Assembly (NCBI GenBank): GCA_003170035.1
Contig: PMZX01000280.1
Coordinates: 4,372 to 13,428, forward strand
Reading direction: 5' to 3'
From: Myxococcales bacterium
Lineage (GTDB): Bacteria; Myxococcota_A; Polyangia; Fen-1088
DNA length: 9,057 nt
Part shown: piece by piece, positions 8,266 through 9,057 of the stretch
Layout of the letters: the number at the start of each line of letters is the position of its first letter
Numbering within the stretch: position 1 is the stretch's first letter
Made by a program: the position numbers and the translations under genes
Notes under the pieces: generated by a model
What the model was told of the DNA's origin: nothing
Seen by the model: the letters and a program-made list of their open reading frames with translations, nothing else
Databases searched by the model: none

Positions 8266-9057
8266 ATGAGGAGTTCCGCTTCCCTTCTTGGCGCCGCGAT
8301 CCTGTCGCTCGTCAGCTGCAGCTCGCCGAGCACGTCCCGCGTTTCGGTCTCGGGTCAGGTCCAATCGTTCGACGGGCAACCCGTGCCAGGGGCGACGGTC
8401 AGCGCCCAGGGGACATCGACCAAGACCGGGGTCGATGGCCGCTACCGTTTGGACGTGCCGTCCAGTGACCGCCTCGTCCTGCGCACGCAGGTCGCCGGCT
8501 ACGGCCCACAGGTGTCCGTCATTCCCGGCAAGACCAACGTACAGAGCTACGATCTGGACATTGCCGTGGTTCCCTTCGACGAATCGCCCTTCGACGCCGC
8601 CATTGGCATCATCGTCTCGGCCGACTTGAGCATCGACGTCGTCGTTCCGCCAGGCATCGTGCCCGCGGGCGGAAACTACACCCTGCGCGTGGCCAGTTAC
8701 CAGCCCGAGAGCGGCCCCGGCATTCTCGATACTCTCGACGGCGGTGACCCCGTGTCGGTGCAGTCTTTCGGCATGGTCTATGTCGACATCATCGATGTCA
8801 ACGGAGCAACCGTCACGCCAACCGGCGCGGGAGTCTCGTTGGTCTCGGCGCCGTTCACCCCCGCGGACGTGCGCGGGGCGGGACCGGTGCTGGGCTGGCA
8901 GATCGACGACAGCGGACGCTGGGCGCAACCGTCGGCCGCGGGCGACCCGAGCGTCGGATTGACGTTCGATGGCCTCCGCCGCTGGCTGCCGACCAACTTC
9001 GATCGTCACTTCACCAGCGCCTGCGCGCGCGGTCACGTTCGCTCGGATGCCGGCGGG
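8266..9057 (+). CDS. Secreted lipoprotein with carboxypeptidase-regulatory-like domain, C-terminus outside window
   Basis: I translated 264 residues; the frame is open to the right edge. The N-terminus is a lipoprotein signal: one Arg, a hydrophobic stretch and the lipobox LVSC with C18 as the lipidated residue. A carboxypeptidase-regulatory-like beta-sandwich follows (about 26-102; GQVQSFDGQPVPGATV, then GVDGRYRLDVP). The middle part, including SFGMVYVDIIDVNGATV and WQIDDSGRW (W211-W219), resembles large surface proteins found in Myxococcota that share this architecture. CARGHVRSDAGG at 253-264 appears to open a second regulatory-like repeat. The function is unknown; a structural or ligand-binding surface role is an inference. 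The ATG at 8266 is required for the signal peptide, but no Shine-Dalgarno precedes it. The purine run AGGAG lies just after the start instead. It could be cotranscribed with the cvfB-like gene or have its own promoter. Confidence 0.85.
   Translation, partial: MRSSASLLGAAILSLVSCSSPSTSRVSVSGQVQSFDGQPVPGATVSAQGTSTKTGVDGRYRLDVPSSDRLVLRTQVAGYGPQVSVIPGKTNVQSYDLDIAVVPFDESPFDAAIGIIVSADLSIDVVVPPGIVPAGGNYTLRVASYQPESGPGILDTLDGGDPVSVQSFGMVYVDIIDVNGATVTPTGAGVSLVSAPFTPADVRGAGPVLGWQIDDSGRWAQPSAAGDPSVGLTFDGLRRWLPTNFDRHFTSACARGHVRSDAGG

Noticed and set aside
8230..9036. 268-codon minus-strand frame opposite the lipoprotein
   Set aside because: The plus-strand frame has a lipoprotein signal and a recognisable regulatory-like fold. 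The minus-strand translation has neither and is compositionally biased.

Overview
This 9,057-base window has high GC and is densely packed with genes. It reads as ordinary chromosome from a GC-rich Gram-negative bacterium. The gene content and protein style suggest Myxococcota or another former deltaproteobacterial group: an outer-surface lipoprotein with a carboxypeptidase-regulatory-like fold, a CvfB-type S1 protein and single-chain GcvP. This taxonomic placement is inference. No marker RNA gene is present to fix it.

The layout is two divergent transcription units. From about 7211 down to the left edge, five genes lie head to tail on the minus strand: dacB (periplasmic PBP4-type D-Ala-D-Ala carboxypeptidase/endopeptidase), gcvT, gcvH, gcvP (the T, H and P proteins of the glycine cleavage system) and argJ (ornithine/glutamate acetyltransferase of arginine synthesis, cut by the window start). 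The spacings are 48, 39, 9 and 7 bases, so this looks like one operon, tightest in gcvH-gcvP-argJ. GcvP decarboxylates glycine and passes the aminomethyl group to the lipoyl lysine of GcvH, and GcvT releases ammonia and forms methylene-tetrahydrofolate. The L protein (dihydrolipoyl dehydrogenase) is not in the window.

On the plus strand, a 60-base divergent spacer leads to a CvfB-family RNA-binding protein (7272-8156). A 109-base gap containing a hairpin follows. Then comes the start of a secreted lipoprotein with a carboxypeptidase-regulatory-like domain (8266 to the right edge, incomplete).

I found no CRISPR, mobile element, RNA gene, phage or defence system, and nothing that supports a wholly new system. 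The most unusual spot is the gcvP-argJ junction. There GcvP runs 42 residues past the normal C-terminus of its family through hairpin-rich, G-run-rich DNA that resembles intergenic repeat sequence. The ArgJ protein also departs from the common family in one conserved motif.
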